64,000 bases of DNA, taken from Sycobia sp. Sy_11 (lineage: Eukaryota > Arthropoda > Insecta > Hymenoptera > Epichrysomallidae). The stretch covers positions 603,501 through 667,500 of the forward strand of contig JACCIC010000207.1 of assembly GCA_018907035.1 (NCBI GenBank). Direction: 5' to 3'. Below are positions 43,946 through 54,384 of the stretch, piece after piece; the first letter of the stretch is position 1, and each line of letters begins with the position of its first letter. Position numbers and translations under genes: made by a program. The notes under the pieces were generated by a model. The model was not told the DNA's origin, made no database searches, and saw only the letters and a list, made by a program, of their open reading frames with translations.

Positions 43946-45449
43946 TTATTTCTTTTCGTTGAAAATTAGAAGAAGACAAACGAACAAACGGAAAAAGAAA
44001 AAAAAAGTACAACGTGAGAAAAATAGAGCGTTACAGCCAAAGTTTTCGATTAAATAATTAAAAGCAAATAATTAAAAGCCGGCAATCTCAAGAGATAGTG
44101 GAGTGCGAGGGCGAAAACGCAAAAATTAGGGGCGACTGACGCAAAAAAAAACAGAAAATATAAGAGAAAAAGGATTCAACAATTTTCAAAAATTATCAAA
44201 AGAAATTTTCCAAAAATTTTTCCAAAGTTCTTATTTCGGCTTTCGGATTCCCGATTTTCCAAAAAGATTTATTTTGAAACTGTAATAGTTCTTCCTTTTT
44301 ATATTTTTTTTTTTTTTAAGCAATGTAAAAAAAAAATACAAAAATATAAAGAAAAAGAGGAAAACACAAAAAAAACAAAAAAAAATAAAAATATAGTTTA
44401 TTTTTAGTTCTTTTATAACTTCTACAAAAAAAAAAAAATTTATTTTACAGTTTTCCAAAAAAAACTTCAATTTTTGGTTTTCGAAAAAAAAAACAAAAAT
44501 TTTAAATTTTTAGTTTTCACAAAAAAAAAAATTTCAATTTTTCGTTTTCAAAAAAAAAAGGAAAAAAAAATTAAAAAAAAATTTAATTTTAGTTTTCAAA
44601 AAAAAAAATTTTAGTTTTTAGTTTCCAAAAAAAAAAAAAAATTTTTAATTTTTAGTTTTCAAAAAAAAAAAAAAAAAATTTTAAATTTTAGTTTTCAAAA
44701 AAAAAAAAAAAATTTTTAATTTTTAGTTTTCAGCGTAGAGTCGCGGTGGTGTGTGTATGTGAGTATACACAGATCGCTGACTTCGCTATTTATAGTCGAC
44801 TATGTGTAATGAAGAGAACTTTTAATTATATTTAATTTACACTAAATGTTCCTTATGCCTGTAACGGCGAAAATTTTATTATTATATTATAATGGCGAAT
44901 GTGAATCTATTTATATCAGTTATATTTTCATATTACGCTATCTTAAAAATTAATTATTGATTAATTTTAGTCTAGCTTAGATGGAATTCACATATTTAAT
45001 TTAAGCTAAATTTTAAAGTTACATCCAATTAATATATATATATCAATATTACATAAATTAATGTATATGTGTCTATTTAACTTAAAATTAGTTTTGCTTG
45101 AAAAACTGCACAAATATTATATTACCGTATTCGGCATTATATTTCATTTGTGCTGCTTTTCAGCCGCTTTCGCCGAATTGCCGTTGGCCTTGGCCGACTT
45201 CGAGAGTGTTTACATCTACGAGCTCGCAACGTAAACACTCGCGATGTGCTGTGCGTTCGCACTCTGTAGTATTACAATTTTCAATATAATAAAATTATTA
45301 AATTATTTTTGCGCATCCGCGTCACTTGCGAATATTCGCCGGGGCACTATGATATAATATATTATTACATATATATTATAAAATGTATATATGCAATAAG
45401 ATATATAAAGATATATGAAATGTTCTCATATAAAGTGCGATCCCGAGAT
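43946..45449 (-). other. Element B 5' leader
   Basis: About 1.5 kb lies between the primer binding site and gag. It contains no convincing ORF. Its gag-proximal half is dominated by the A/T tandem array at 44440-44735. A short (CTCGAGAT)-rich area near the primer binding site is GC-richer. Confidence 0.6.
44440..44735 (-). repeat. Tandem T-run/A-run array in the element B leader
   Basis: About eight to nine units of 28-36 bp, each a run of 8-18 A followed by TTTTTAATTTTTAGTTTTC-like sequence in plus orientation. On the coding strand the units read GAAAACTAAAAATTAAAAA followed by a T run. Confidence 0.9.
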
Positions 45450-45463
45450 CGCGTTGGGCGCCA
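45450..45463 (-). promoter_or_regulatory. Primer binding site of element B
   Basis: On the coding strand TGGCGCCCAACGCG directly follows the LTR end GTTACA. It matches the usual gypsy-type tRNA primer site and fixes the 5' LTR boundary and the strand of the element. Confidence 0.9.
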
Positions 45464-46333
45464 TGTAACGGTGCGCGTGTCCGCCTCGAGCACGAGGACG
45501 GCGGGCACGGCCGTTGCAAATCTGTGCCCGGCTGGGCTTAGCCCCGAAGGATTTCGGCAAGGGAGAGGGGCGGTTCGCGAGGGGCGAATATCGCGTTCAG
45601 GATTGCGCGTGAGGTAGGGCGGCTAACGGACCACACACGAAATAATAAAATAAAAATAATTAAAATTCAAACAAGTTTTAATAACGCAGTACAAAAGAAA
45701 AGAATACAACGCAGCGCCTATATATGAGGCGTGCGGGACGCAGGCCGAGGGTCGCCGAGGCGACGGCGCGCGGGGCGTTCGGGAAGAGAGAGAGAGAGAG
45801 AGAGAAAAAAGGGGCTGCCACTTACAGCGAGTCGGGGCTCGATGATCCCGCAGCGTGTCCTCGTCCGGCAGCAGCACCTTCCTTCACCGGGAGCGGCGGT
45901 GACGTCGCCGTCCAGAAACCCCGGGATGGGGCGGTTATTCCGCGGAGACGGGGTCTGGCGACAAGTTCGTCCGCTCGGGCCCGTCCTCAGTGCGAGTGCG
46001 CTACACGCACACACAATGCCGTGGCACAAACACGCGCGTTCGGGAGTGTACCCTCCCCGAAGAAGAGGTACGTAGCGAGGGGGAAACACGTGAAGCACGA
46101 GGCGTGTTCCCGTAGACGATGATCAAGACGACACCGTAACAGCAAAGAAAACAAAGCACGTGGAGCGAAAAGCCGGCTTCTCTCACTTACCTCTCCGCCG
46201 GTGGTTGTGCGTCGGCCTGAAACATACAAACATTTCTACATATAAATATACGGATAAATATGTACATGCTACGGCTGGAGAGAGAGCAACGGGACGGGGA
46301 AGGCAGGCGCACGCAGTGCTTGCGTTCCTCGTC

Positions 46334-46336
<3 letters not shown>
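45464..46336 (-). mobile_element. Element B 5' LTR, outer end missing
   Basis: It is almost identical to the 3' LTR up to CTCGTCACA, where it changes abruptly into (AT)n. About 180 bp of the outer end, which is the start of U3 on the coding strand, are missing. It also has a deletion of about 80 bp relative to the 3' LTR after AAAGCCGGCT (near 46177), at a CTCTC microhomology. Confidence 0.9.

Positions 46337-46377
<41 letters not shown>
46337..46377. repeat. (AT)n microsatellite at the broken end of element B
   Basis: A TA run begins exactly where LTR similarity stops. Confidence 0.9.
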
Positions 46378-46379
<2 letters not shown>

Positions 46380-46689
46380 TTTTTTCAATTAAGTACTGTA
46401 AATATTTTCATAGTAATGTTAACTGAAATTCCAGCAAAATGTTGGTATGCGCATAGCATATTTATTAAATAGACGATGGGTATTGTCTTTTTATGCAGAA
46501 GTGACGATATATTTCAATTATATATACATAGTTTTGAGGTTGTTGGTAAAGAACCCTATTTTGTTCGAACTAAGAAAAACATAGTCAAAAACATAGTTAA
46601 TAGAATGTATCATATAAAAATAAAAATGTAATTTGTCGTTAGAAACTATATTCAGTATGGTTTAGCATACTGAAGCATTTTATAGGAGA

Positions 46690-46728
<39 letters not shown>

Positions 46729-47030
46729 AGAGAGGGAGAGAGGGAGAGAGTTTTCCCACGTAAGAGAAAATAAAGTTTACAAAAATCAAAAGATATAAAT
46801 AAGGTGTGAGAGTAATGTTAGATTAACCTGAAGAACAAAAAAAGTAATACAGACTAACGTCACACCTCCTTTAGAATACGAATCCCAAAGTTGCATATGA
46901 ACATTCGTTTAACCTGGCCTGGTATTAATACTTTAAGCCGACTACATTGAGTTGATGCTCGTGATTCAAGACGCCACCTAGTGGTTGCTGGAGAAACTGA
47001 CCACTAAAACTGTTACCTCAATTTATTGTT
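46380..47030. other. Non-coding sequence with a (GA)n run
   Basis: No gene seen. A GA repeat occupies about 46690-46750. Confidence 0.6.
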
Positions 47031-47039
47031 AAAAGTTAA

Positions 47040-47220
47040 GTAATTTTCAAGAAAAAGCATAGCCTATGTCCTTCCCAAGATAATATAGAATCAAGATAAT
47101 ATGTCAAATTTCAGATCAATCGGTTTAGTAGTTTTTTCGGTTACGCGTACAAACAAAAATACGCTTTGTCTTTATAAATTAGTATGATATGATCTGATAT
47201 GAAGTATCATATGATATGAT
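47040..47220 (+). repeat. RTE-like 3' terminal fragment
   Basis: TTTCAGATCAATCGGTTTAG, then GTTACGCGTACAAACAAAAA, then CGCTTTGTCTTTATAAATTA and a run of GATAT/ATGAT words form the type of tail seen at 3' ends of RTE-type elements. The last 50 bp recur inverted at 56745-56800. No coding region is attached. Confidence 0.55.
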
Positions 47221-47226
47221 GTGATA

Positions 47227-47230
<4 letters not shown>

Positions 47231-47266
<36 letters not shown>
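47231..47266. repeat. (AT)n microsatellite
   Basis: This is a simple TA repeat. Confidence 0.9.
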
Positions 47267-47269
<3 letters not shown>

Positions 47270-47274
47270 AGTGT

Positions 47275-47905
47275 ACTTACGTCGACTGCCCATATACAAA
47301 TTAATAAATATTTTTTTTAGTGGTCTTACAGTCCAATAAATTCAATCGAAAAATAAAAACAAAAATAAACATAATGAAAATAAAATAAAAATTAAAAATA
47401 AAAATTAAATTAAAAATTAAATTAAATTATAATGACAGTCAGACTGTCCTTGTTTACATTCAGCCCCGTTGACTAATCTGAAAATAAAATATTAGCTGAA
47501 AAAATTCTTTGTTAGTAAAGTGCAGTCTGACTGTTCCCAACACCCTTACCTAATTGAAGACCTGTCCAACGTTTCGAGCTCGCTACGGCTCCTCATTAGG
47601 GACTAAACTAAACCTTATATTCTAATCTATATATACCTTATCCCCACTACCAAATTTCGTAAATTAAATCTAAATTCCCCTTCAACACAAATTGTTCAAA
47701 ACCAATCAATTTAATAAGGAATGATAAACACTGTTCAATTTACTAGACTCTAAAATTAAATTCACATTATTTCGATTCCTGGAAATGTGAATACTTTCAA
47801 CACTATCCCTTTTATACTTATTATTAATAACATTTTCCAAAATATTCTCATTCACAAAATCAAAAGAATGTAAAAACTTTAAACAATGCTTTTTACCACG
47901 AAAAT
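47275..47905 (-). mobile_element. Penelope-like element, copy 1 (3' part only)
   Basis: It matches copy 2 (51255-51905) almost throughout: the terminal AT-rich repeat, the GACAGTCAGACTGTCCTTG block, the hammerhead-like motif, and the endonuclease C-terminus (HCLKFLHSFDF ... INNKYKRDSVESIHISRNRN). The GIY-YIG catalytic half is missing; similarity ends near 47905. Confidence 0.8.
47564..47603 (-). ncRNA. Hammerhead-ribozyme-like motif, mutated copy
   Basis: On the minus strand GTCC-CTAATGA ... GAAAC-GTT-GGAC has the hammerhead layout, but the invariant CUGAUGA core reads CUAAUGA (G5 changed) and the stem II loop has one extra base. It is probably inactive. See the intact-core copy at 51577-51615. 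Confidence 0.55.
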
Positions 47906-48231
47906 ATTCATGGTATTTAATTGAAAAAACGAAAATATACGAAATATGTAATATATATTGTATGTATATTATATTGTACATATTATATATACACAATTAA
48001 ATACGGTTTCTACGGAGAAATATTCTATTGGCGTGTACGGGCGGTGGATTACGATATCCCGTTGCCTCAAGACGATTTATATAGCCAGCTGTGTGCTCGG
48101 ATGATGTGATGTCCAGGTAGCTCTGAGCGATTTCTATGGGGAACATTGCATTTAGTTTGTAGAAAACGACATCCAGGTATGAGGAAATCAACTTCTATGG
48201 GAAGATTTATTTTGAGATAGTACTCTTTCCG

Positions 48232-48238
<7 letters not shown>
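47906..48238. other. Unassigned sequence with degenerate repeats
   Basis: Two roughly 60-bp degenerate units start with GATGTCCAGG (about 48109) and GACATCCAGG (about 48168), and each contains TTCTATGGGRA. No gene seen. Confidence 0.45.

Positions 48239-48290
<52 letters not shown>
48239..48290. repeat. (AT)n microsatellite
   Basis: This is a simple TA repeat. Confidence 0.9.
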
Positions 48291-48292
<2 letters not shown>

Positions 48293-48293
<1 letters not shown>

Positions 48294-48525
48294 CATAAAA
48301 TGGTCTGCAAAATATCAACTTTTTGAAGTGGACGCTACATTGAAGCAGCTTTTTATAAGCAGATTTTTAGAAGCGACGATAGGTAAATTACGGTCAATTA
48401 TTTATAGAAACATAGATTTTTACATATAGAGTACTTTTTACTTAGATATTATAGAATTATTTATGAAATCGGTTAAATTATTATCTCGGACGAAGCCGAG
48501 ACGAGGGATACTAGTATTATTATAA
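48293..48525 (+). repeat. Dispersed repeat with retroposon-like tail
   Basis: The first part (CTTTTTGAAGTGGACGCT, then GCAGCTTTTTATA, then TAGAGTACTTTTTACTTAG) recurs at 58235-58385. The tail (ATCGGTTAAATT ... CGAAGCCGAGACG) recurs at 1436-1492. It is likely one non-autonomous retroposon or MITE whose pieces are found separately elsewhere. Confidence 0.6.
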
Positions 48526-48539
48526 ATACATGAATTATA

Positions 48540-48686
48540 ATTACCTATGTGCAAGCGCCCAGAAGGACGAAAATATAATATTATGATTATTATTCTAATT
48601 TGTTATAATAATGATCATTTTTATTTTTACTATAACTCAATATGATTTAGAATACGAGAGAATTAAATGAAGAATTAAATGAGAAT

Positions 48687-48741
<55 letters not shown>

Positions 48742-48935
48742 GGAATACGAACGTCTTCAAGGTCAAGCTAGCAACTTATTTATAATTATTATATTTTATT
48801 ACGATTATTATTATATATTATTCTTAAATTATTATATGTTATTTTTCGGCGGCTCGTTACGAAATTAGTCGAACGGGGGCGTAAATACCAAATGAATTAA
48901 TTGTTCGTGTTAAAACGGTGAGTTTTCCACCTCAA
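48540..48935. other. AT-rich non-coding sequence with (AT)n
   Basis: A simple TA run lies at about 48690-48738. No gene seen. Confidence 0.5.
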
Positions 48936-48939
48936 AATC

Positions 48940-49210
48940 AGTTCTCTCGGTGCCGATGGTATGAAGCTCCCTAAAGCTGCCCTGATTCCAGAGCTCCAGT
49001 AATCCTGCGTGTCCGAAGTAGATTCGAGATCCTGGTTGCCTTGCACTCCATTAAAAACCAGCGGCTTCACTAAAATATCCTCTATATTTCCTGATGAGAC
49101 TTGAACCTGGTTAAGTGGCGCTTCGTTAAAGACCAGCGACCTCATCAAAAATCTCTCCTGCATCCAAATAAGGCGTGATCCTGGTTATACGGCACTCCAT
49201 TAAAGACCAT
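48940..49210. repeat. Short minisatellite-like array
   Basis: Three degenerate units share CTGGTTNNNNGGCRCTYCRTTAAARACCA (near 49032, 49106 and 49181), with a period of about 75 bp. A minus-strand frame of 88 codons (48897-49163) runs through it and has internally repeated residues (VFNEAPLNQVQVSSG / VFNGVQGNQDLESTS). This reflects the repeat and need not be a gene. Confidence 0.55.
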
Positions 49211-51250
49211 ATAAATGTTATTTGTAAAATACCATTTTTATAAAAGCGCGCGAAATATAGTTTAATATAATATGGTATAATAATTGTTGTGTATATCTAA
49301 AATAAGAATCTATCTTGTTTTGTTCCAGATTAGACGGCCTGACGCCAGAAGAATGTTTATTACCTATAATTTATTGTAATATTTTAATGGGATATATTTT
49401 TGTTATTTTTTCATATAAACAAAAACTGAATATCGTGATTTTATCCCGATTTAAAAGAAAACTCCCTTTCCTTTTAAATTGATCCCGGCGCTATCCCGTA
49501 GGCTATCCCGAGAACAGGGATACGTTACAGTGGAGATATGAGAGAGATTATTTAAAAAACCATTGGTCACTATTTCAGATACAAACTCTTAAAATTAACA
49601 GTCCATTATTTACAAATAATAGAAAAAAAAAACAAAAAAAACAAAACATTGAAGTAATGGCTATAGGTATACTGACACTTCCAGATGTACTTTCTACCCT
49701 CCTGATGATGCTTCATTCGAAGGACGACTTCAGTAAATGTATGTCATAAAGATAGGATATCCGTGTATGCCTATCGCCAATCTACTTCTATATTATAAAA
49801 ATGTTTTACGACTATATAAATTTTATGTTACATTAACAGTTATTAAATATGTAAGAACGCAGCACATTGATACATGCGTTAAAATTTCTCAGACGCTCGT
49901 ATAGGTTATCCAATTTTAATCCTTAATATGTTATATTACGGCTTGGATATGTTTATTGATTAGGTGTATGAGTAAGATGATTAAAAGACTTTTTCAATCG
50001 TCACAATTAATATAGCCTACCACTTGCAATCGCAGCAAAGTTGATTTTACTATTTCTGGAAGACTGAGAGCTGTACTATAGGATCCGAATCGGCACGCTA
50101 CATAACTTCAACTAGGAGATATTTAATAGCTTTTGATCAAATAGGAATATCATCTTTTTAAAAAATGGATTTTGTAGATAAAAGAATACAGAAGAAAATA
50201 ATATATTGCGTAGATTTTCTAATTAAATTTAGTGGGAGTGGATCTTCGAGCGTAATAAATAAATAAACAATGATAGAATTAATACTAAATTAAAATTTAT
50301 TAAATAAACGTACGATTCGTAAAAAACCTCCACTCGACGAGTGGAGGAAAAACCCGATAATATAACATCTTACAAAATAATTAAATAACAACTTACTATA
50401 ATTATATATCTATTATAGCTAGACGCGCGTGAAATAACGCAAGATTTAAACCGCAGAAGCTACAAATAACACGCTTACCACACACAAACCTTATACATAT
50501 GGAGTGCTGCCGCGCAAGATATTACGATTGTGATCTCGTACGATGGATGAGGTTCGATGTGCAAGAGCATTCAGCTGACAACCTCCTGCTCTGAGCTGCA
50601 GCCCTGATATGTCAGACACGGCTAGAGCCCGTGCCACAAAACTCAGCCACTGACCACAACACAGTGCGCCGCTGGGAAGGTCCTCGGTTTTCCAAGTTGA
50701 GCAGATGCTACAAGGCTGAAGCGTCCCGTACTTTTTTTACTTGCGCGCGCGCGCGTACGTACACACACACATATACATACACAATCGTTTCTAATTGGTT
50801 GTCACAATCCGTATTATGATTATGAGTGATTTGAGTATAATAATTGAAGAGAATGAGACGACAATATTATACCCGGAAAAAATAACAGAGGCTAGCGCGA
50901 CTTCAAAACGGAAGCAAATCATTCAAAGGTACAGAACCGAATGAAAATTCTCCGTGTGTCGAATGCTTGGTATGGGAATAAGAATGGAGGATCTACCTGA
51001 GTACGGGAGATCGTCTTTGATTTCCGATGTCCGCTCGTTTATGGCTAAGACTACTCAGGTGACATTTATTTGAAGCACAAACAAAGTGCACGCTTTTGTT
51101 CATAAATCTTTAATTTTCGGGCATATTCCATATCCAAACATAATATTTATCAAAATCGACTTCTGTATGTTGGAGACATGTTACAATTATTCTTACATTC
51201 TACAACAATTTAATTCTTCATATTTGTAGTTTTTAATTATTAAAACAATT
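49211..51250. other. Non-coding stretch, nothing recognised
   Basis: About 2 kb without an element I can name. Inside are a perfect 21-nt palindrome (50327-50347) and a CG/CA simple-repeat run (about 50741-50785). There is also a moderately GC-rich part (50460-50740) with no open frame of note. Confidence 0.5.
50327..50347. repeat. Perfect 21-nt palindrome
   Basis: CCTCCACTCG-A-CGAGTGGAGG is a 10-bp perfect inverted repeat around one base. Confidence 0.85.
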
Positions 51251-51348
51251 GAATTGTACTTTTGCCGACTGCCCATATACAAATTAATAAATATTTTTTT
51301 TATTGGTTTTACAGTCCAATCAATTCAATCTAAAAATAAAATAAAAAT

Positions 51349-51380
<32 letters not shown>

Positions 51381-51576
51381 TAAATAAAAAAATAAAATAA
51401 AAATTAAAAATAAAAATTAAATTAAAAATTAAATTAAAATTATAATGACAGTCAGACTGTCCTTGTTTACATTCACCCCCGTAGACTAATCTGAAAATAA
51501 AATATTAGCTGAAAAAATTCTTTGTTAGTAAAGTGCAGTCTGACTGTCCCCAACACCCTTACCTAATTGAAGACTT

Positions 51577-51615
51577 GTCCAACGTTTCGAGCTCGCTACG
51601 CTCCTCATCAGGGAC
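51577..51615 (-). ncRNA. Hammerhead ribozyme motif in the Penelope-like 3' region
   Basis: On the minus strand, stem I is GUCC/GGAC. The core CUGAUGA is followed by a stem II hairpin (GAGC/GCUC, with one extra G before it). Then comes GAAAC, then GUU as the cleavage triplet, with a minimal stem III formed by the self-complementary AACGUU. This is the type I, minimal-stem-III layout known from Penelope-like elements, where two copies are thought to act as a dimer. The pairing was done by eye. The mutated sister copy lies at 47564. Confidence 0.7.
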
Positions 51616-51716
51616 TAATCTAAACCTTATATTCTAATCTATATATACTCATCCCCACCACCAAATTTAGTAAATTAAATATAAATTCCCCCTCTACACA
51701 AATTTTCCAAAACCAA

Positions 51717-52064
51717 TCAATTTAATAAGGAATGATAAACACTGTCCAATCTACCAGACTCTAACATTAAATTCACATTATTTCGATTCCTGGAAATGTG
51801 AATACTTTGAAGACTCTCCCGTTTATACTTATTATTAATACCATGTTCCAAAATATCTACATTCAGAAAATCAAAAGAATGTAAAAACTTTAAACAATGC
51901 TCTTTTAAACCAGAAGTAATATGTGAGCTACGTAAACTATACTTATGCTCATAAATTCTCTTTTTTAAATATCTACCTGTTTGTCCAATATAGTATTTAT
52001 CACAATCCATGCAATTAATCTTGTAGATAACTCCTGATTTTAAGCATAAATCATCCTTATGCAA
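51717..52064 (-). pseudogene. Penelope GIY-YIG endonuclease domain
   Basis: The frame reads CLKSGVIYKINCMDCDKYYI, then GQTGRYLKKRIYEHKYSLRS, then HCLKFLHSFDFLNVDILEHG. It contains the Y-IGQT-R-KR-EH signature of the Penelope endonuclease and a preceding cysteine pair (CMDC). This domain would nick target DNA for priming. The domain itself is open to its stop at 51717, but the linker to RT (52065-52256) contains stops, so no fusion protein is made. Confidence 0.9.
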
Positions 52065-52256
52065 TTATTAAACAATCTACTCAAATTATTGCTATTTTTA
52101 AAGAAAATTTGAATGTTATATTTCTTTTTATTCTTTTAGACAATCCTCGAACATATGGCAAGACCTCAAACCTCCGTTAACATCAATTGCTGCACTATGT
52201 CTATTTTCGGTATTATAAATGTCAAACAATCTCTCAGCAATTAATCTATTAATAAA

Positions 52257-52804
52257 TTAAATTGGATAACCATTATTAATGAAAGTCTTTCTTACTATCT
52301 GTAAATTATTTTGTCTAAAATCATTATGTGACAATTTAATTGCTCTGTCAATGACACCTTTTAATGCTCCAATTTTGTTTCCGAATTGGTGGTGTGAATT
52401 AAAATCTAAAAACCTTCCTGACCCAGTAGGCTTTCTGTACCAATTAAGTTTTACCTTATTATTACTACATCTAATTACATTAATGTCCAGAAAACTTAAC
52501 TGACTATTAACTTCAACCTCACTTGTAAATTTAATTCTGTTATGTACAGAATTGAAAACATCCACCATTTCATCCACAAAACTTCTGGAACAATTGTAAA
52601 GATATCATCAACATATCTCTTAAATATCATTGGTTCAAAAAGCAATTTTGACAAGGTTATACTATCCAACTTTTCCATAACTAAATTAGCTATAACCGGT
52701 GACAAAGGCGACCCCACTGGACATCCGTATTTTTGTTCATAAAATTTATTATTGCTATAAATATAATCGCTATAAATACACGCTATAAATATAAATCTCA
52801 TCAC
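52257..52804 (-). pseudogene. Penelope-like reverse transcriptase, C-terminal part
   Basis: Two overlapping frames carry YGCPVGSPLSPVIANLVMEK, then MIFKRYVDDIFTIVPE (active site YVDD), then after a frame change VHNRIKFTSEVEVNSQLSFL, then WYRKPTGSGRFLDFNSHHQF. These are the C-terminal RT blocks of Penelope-like elements. A frameshift near 52540 and the absence of the N-terminal RT make it inactive. Confidence 0.9.
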
Positions 52805-53084
52805 GATGTAGCTATATCTTATAAAAAAATAGTATCAAAATTACCGTCAACACCTCGTTACAGCATGAATAATATATAATCATTCATTTATCCATGAAAT
52901 TTGAATTTTAGCGCCGTCCTACGGATTAAGGCAAACTACACTTTTTAATTACATACGCACCCATCAAATGGATTCCTCGAGAAAAATCTACCATCATCGG
53001 TACTTGATTATATTGTATAAAAATTTCAACCTCCAAACTCAACTTCGTGATACTTCTGCACTACATGGTAGCAGAATAGAAATA

Positions 53085-54370
53085 CGAAGGGAAGTCAATA
53101 AGTCCTTAGAAAATCTAAGAGATAGCACTCGTAGCATCGCAAATGGTCTGTTTCTAGTAAGCATCATTTCTCACTAGGTATCTAGCAAAGTTGCAGCCAT
53201 ATTCGTTTCGCGGTTACATTTTTATATCAATTGCAGTAAATGACTTTTATTTGCTTGAGAAAATGAAAAAAAATGAGTTTAGAGCGGTAATTAAATATTT
53301 CTATTGAAAAGGCTCAACGGTAAAAGAAATAAAAGATGACTTGGATTCAGTTCATGGCAAATCTGTCCGTATTTTACAACAGTTTACCATTGGATAAATG
53401 AATCTAAACGTGGCTGCATATCAACAAAAGATGGCCATTATTCAGGACGTCCCGTAGACTTGAGTACCCCGAAAATGATCAATAAAATTCACGATATGGG
53501 GTTAAGTGGCCGAAAAATAAAATTGCGTGAAATACTTAAGACCACAGGGGTTTCAAAAGGTACCGTTGTTTTAATTTTATACGATAAATTGGTTATGAAA
53601 AAAATATATGCGAGATGGGTGCCGCGTTTGCTCTCAGCTGAGAACAAACGCAACCGCGTGATTTTCTTCTAAGACTCTTTGGAGCGCATGCGTCGCAACT
53701 CAAATGAGTTTCTGCGTAGATTAATCGATGTAGATGAAACATTAACACACCACTACACTCCCGAGGCGAAAGCACAGTGTGAACAATGGATTATTAAAGG
53801 CGGAGGCGCTCCAAAGAAGGTAGAGACCGTGACATCAGCTGAAAAGATTATGGCCACTGTGTTTTGGGATGCACGTGGTATGATCCTTATTGACTATTTG
53901 GAAAAGGGATAGACGATTACCGAAAAGTATTATGTGTCATTATTAAATCAGCTACATGAGAAAATAAAAGAGAATTGTCCTCATTTGAAGAAGAAAAAGT
54001 CCTCTTTCTCTAAGATAATGCACGAGTTCATACGTGCGCAGTTTCGATGACTAATAAGGAATTAAAGTTTGAATTGATAGACTATCCACCGTACTCACCA
54101 TATCTGGCCCCGAGTGACTTCTTCTTATCTCCAAATTTAAAAAATGGCTCAACGGACAACGCTTTACGTTAAATGAGGAGGTCAGTGCCCATACGAATGC
54201 TTATTTTGATAAACTACAACAATCATACTTTTCTGAAGGCTTAAAAAATTGGAGATACGTCTGTCAAAGTGTATTCAACCACAAGGAGATTATATTAAAA
54301 AATTAAAAAATATTGACCCCAAAAAAATTGTTTTTCTATCTTTTTCCAAAGATTTATTGACCTACCCTCG
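53085..54370 (+). mobile_element. Mariner element (plus strand)
   Basis: The terminal inverted repeats are CGAAGGGAAGTCAATAAGTC on the left and, on the opposite strand, CGAGGGTAGGTCAATAAATC on the right. The length is 1286 bp. A TA (53083-53084) precedes the left end; the right TA is eroded. Confidence 0.88.
53265..54305 (+). pseudogene. Mariner transposase, broken
   Basis: It begins KNEFRAVIKYFY-stop-KGSTVKEIKDDL (helix-turn-helix), then GRPVDLSTPKMINKIHDMGL, then WVPRLLSAENKRNRVIFF. The first catalytic Asp lies in IDVDETLTHHYTPEAK (about 53725). The second block (DNARVHT) and third block (YSPYLAPSDFFLSPNLKKWL) follow in other frames (54010-54150). The C-terminus KNWRYVCQSVFNHKEIILKN is present. 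Stops at about 53307 and 53910 and several frameshifts disable it. Confidence 0.88.
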
Positions 54371-54384
54371 TCCTATACTTATTT

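Larger units (their letters stand above)
37094..46336 (-). mobile_element. Ty3/gypsy element B, young and nearly intact
   Basis: It is a minus-strand element with LTRs 37094-38231 (3') and 45464-46336 (5', truncated), primer binding site, long leader, gag and pol. The LTR copies differ by about four substitutions by eye plus one indel of roughly 80 bp, so the insertion is recent. It lies 12 bp from element A, across ATAGATATATAT, and on the right joins an (AT)n tract. Pol has a single frame break. Confidence 0.92.
51255..52804 (-). mobile_element. Penelope-like element, copy 2 (5'-truncated)
   Basis: The minus-strand order is RT (52804-52257), linker, GIY-YIG endonuclease (52064-51717), then a 3' region with a hammerhead-like motif and the AT-rich terminal repeat. 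This order defines Penelope-like elements. The N-terminal half of RT is missing. Similarity to copy 1 (47275-47905) is high. Confidence 0.9.

Noticed and set aside
49700..49745. Second hammerhead candidate (CCTGATGATG ... CGAAGGACG)
   Set aside because: The CUGAUGA is present, but the required GAAA after stem II is replaced by GAAG and no stem I pairing was found.
50560..50740. Possible 5S rRNA-like or 5S-derived SINE segment (CCAAGTTGAGCAGATGC resembles the 5S internal control region)
   Set aside because: The resemblance is limited to about a dozen bases and the rest of the 5S sequence and its folding are absent.
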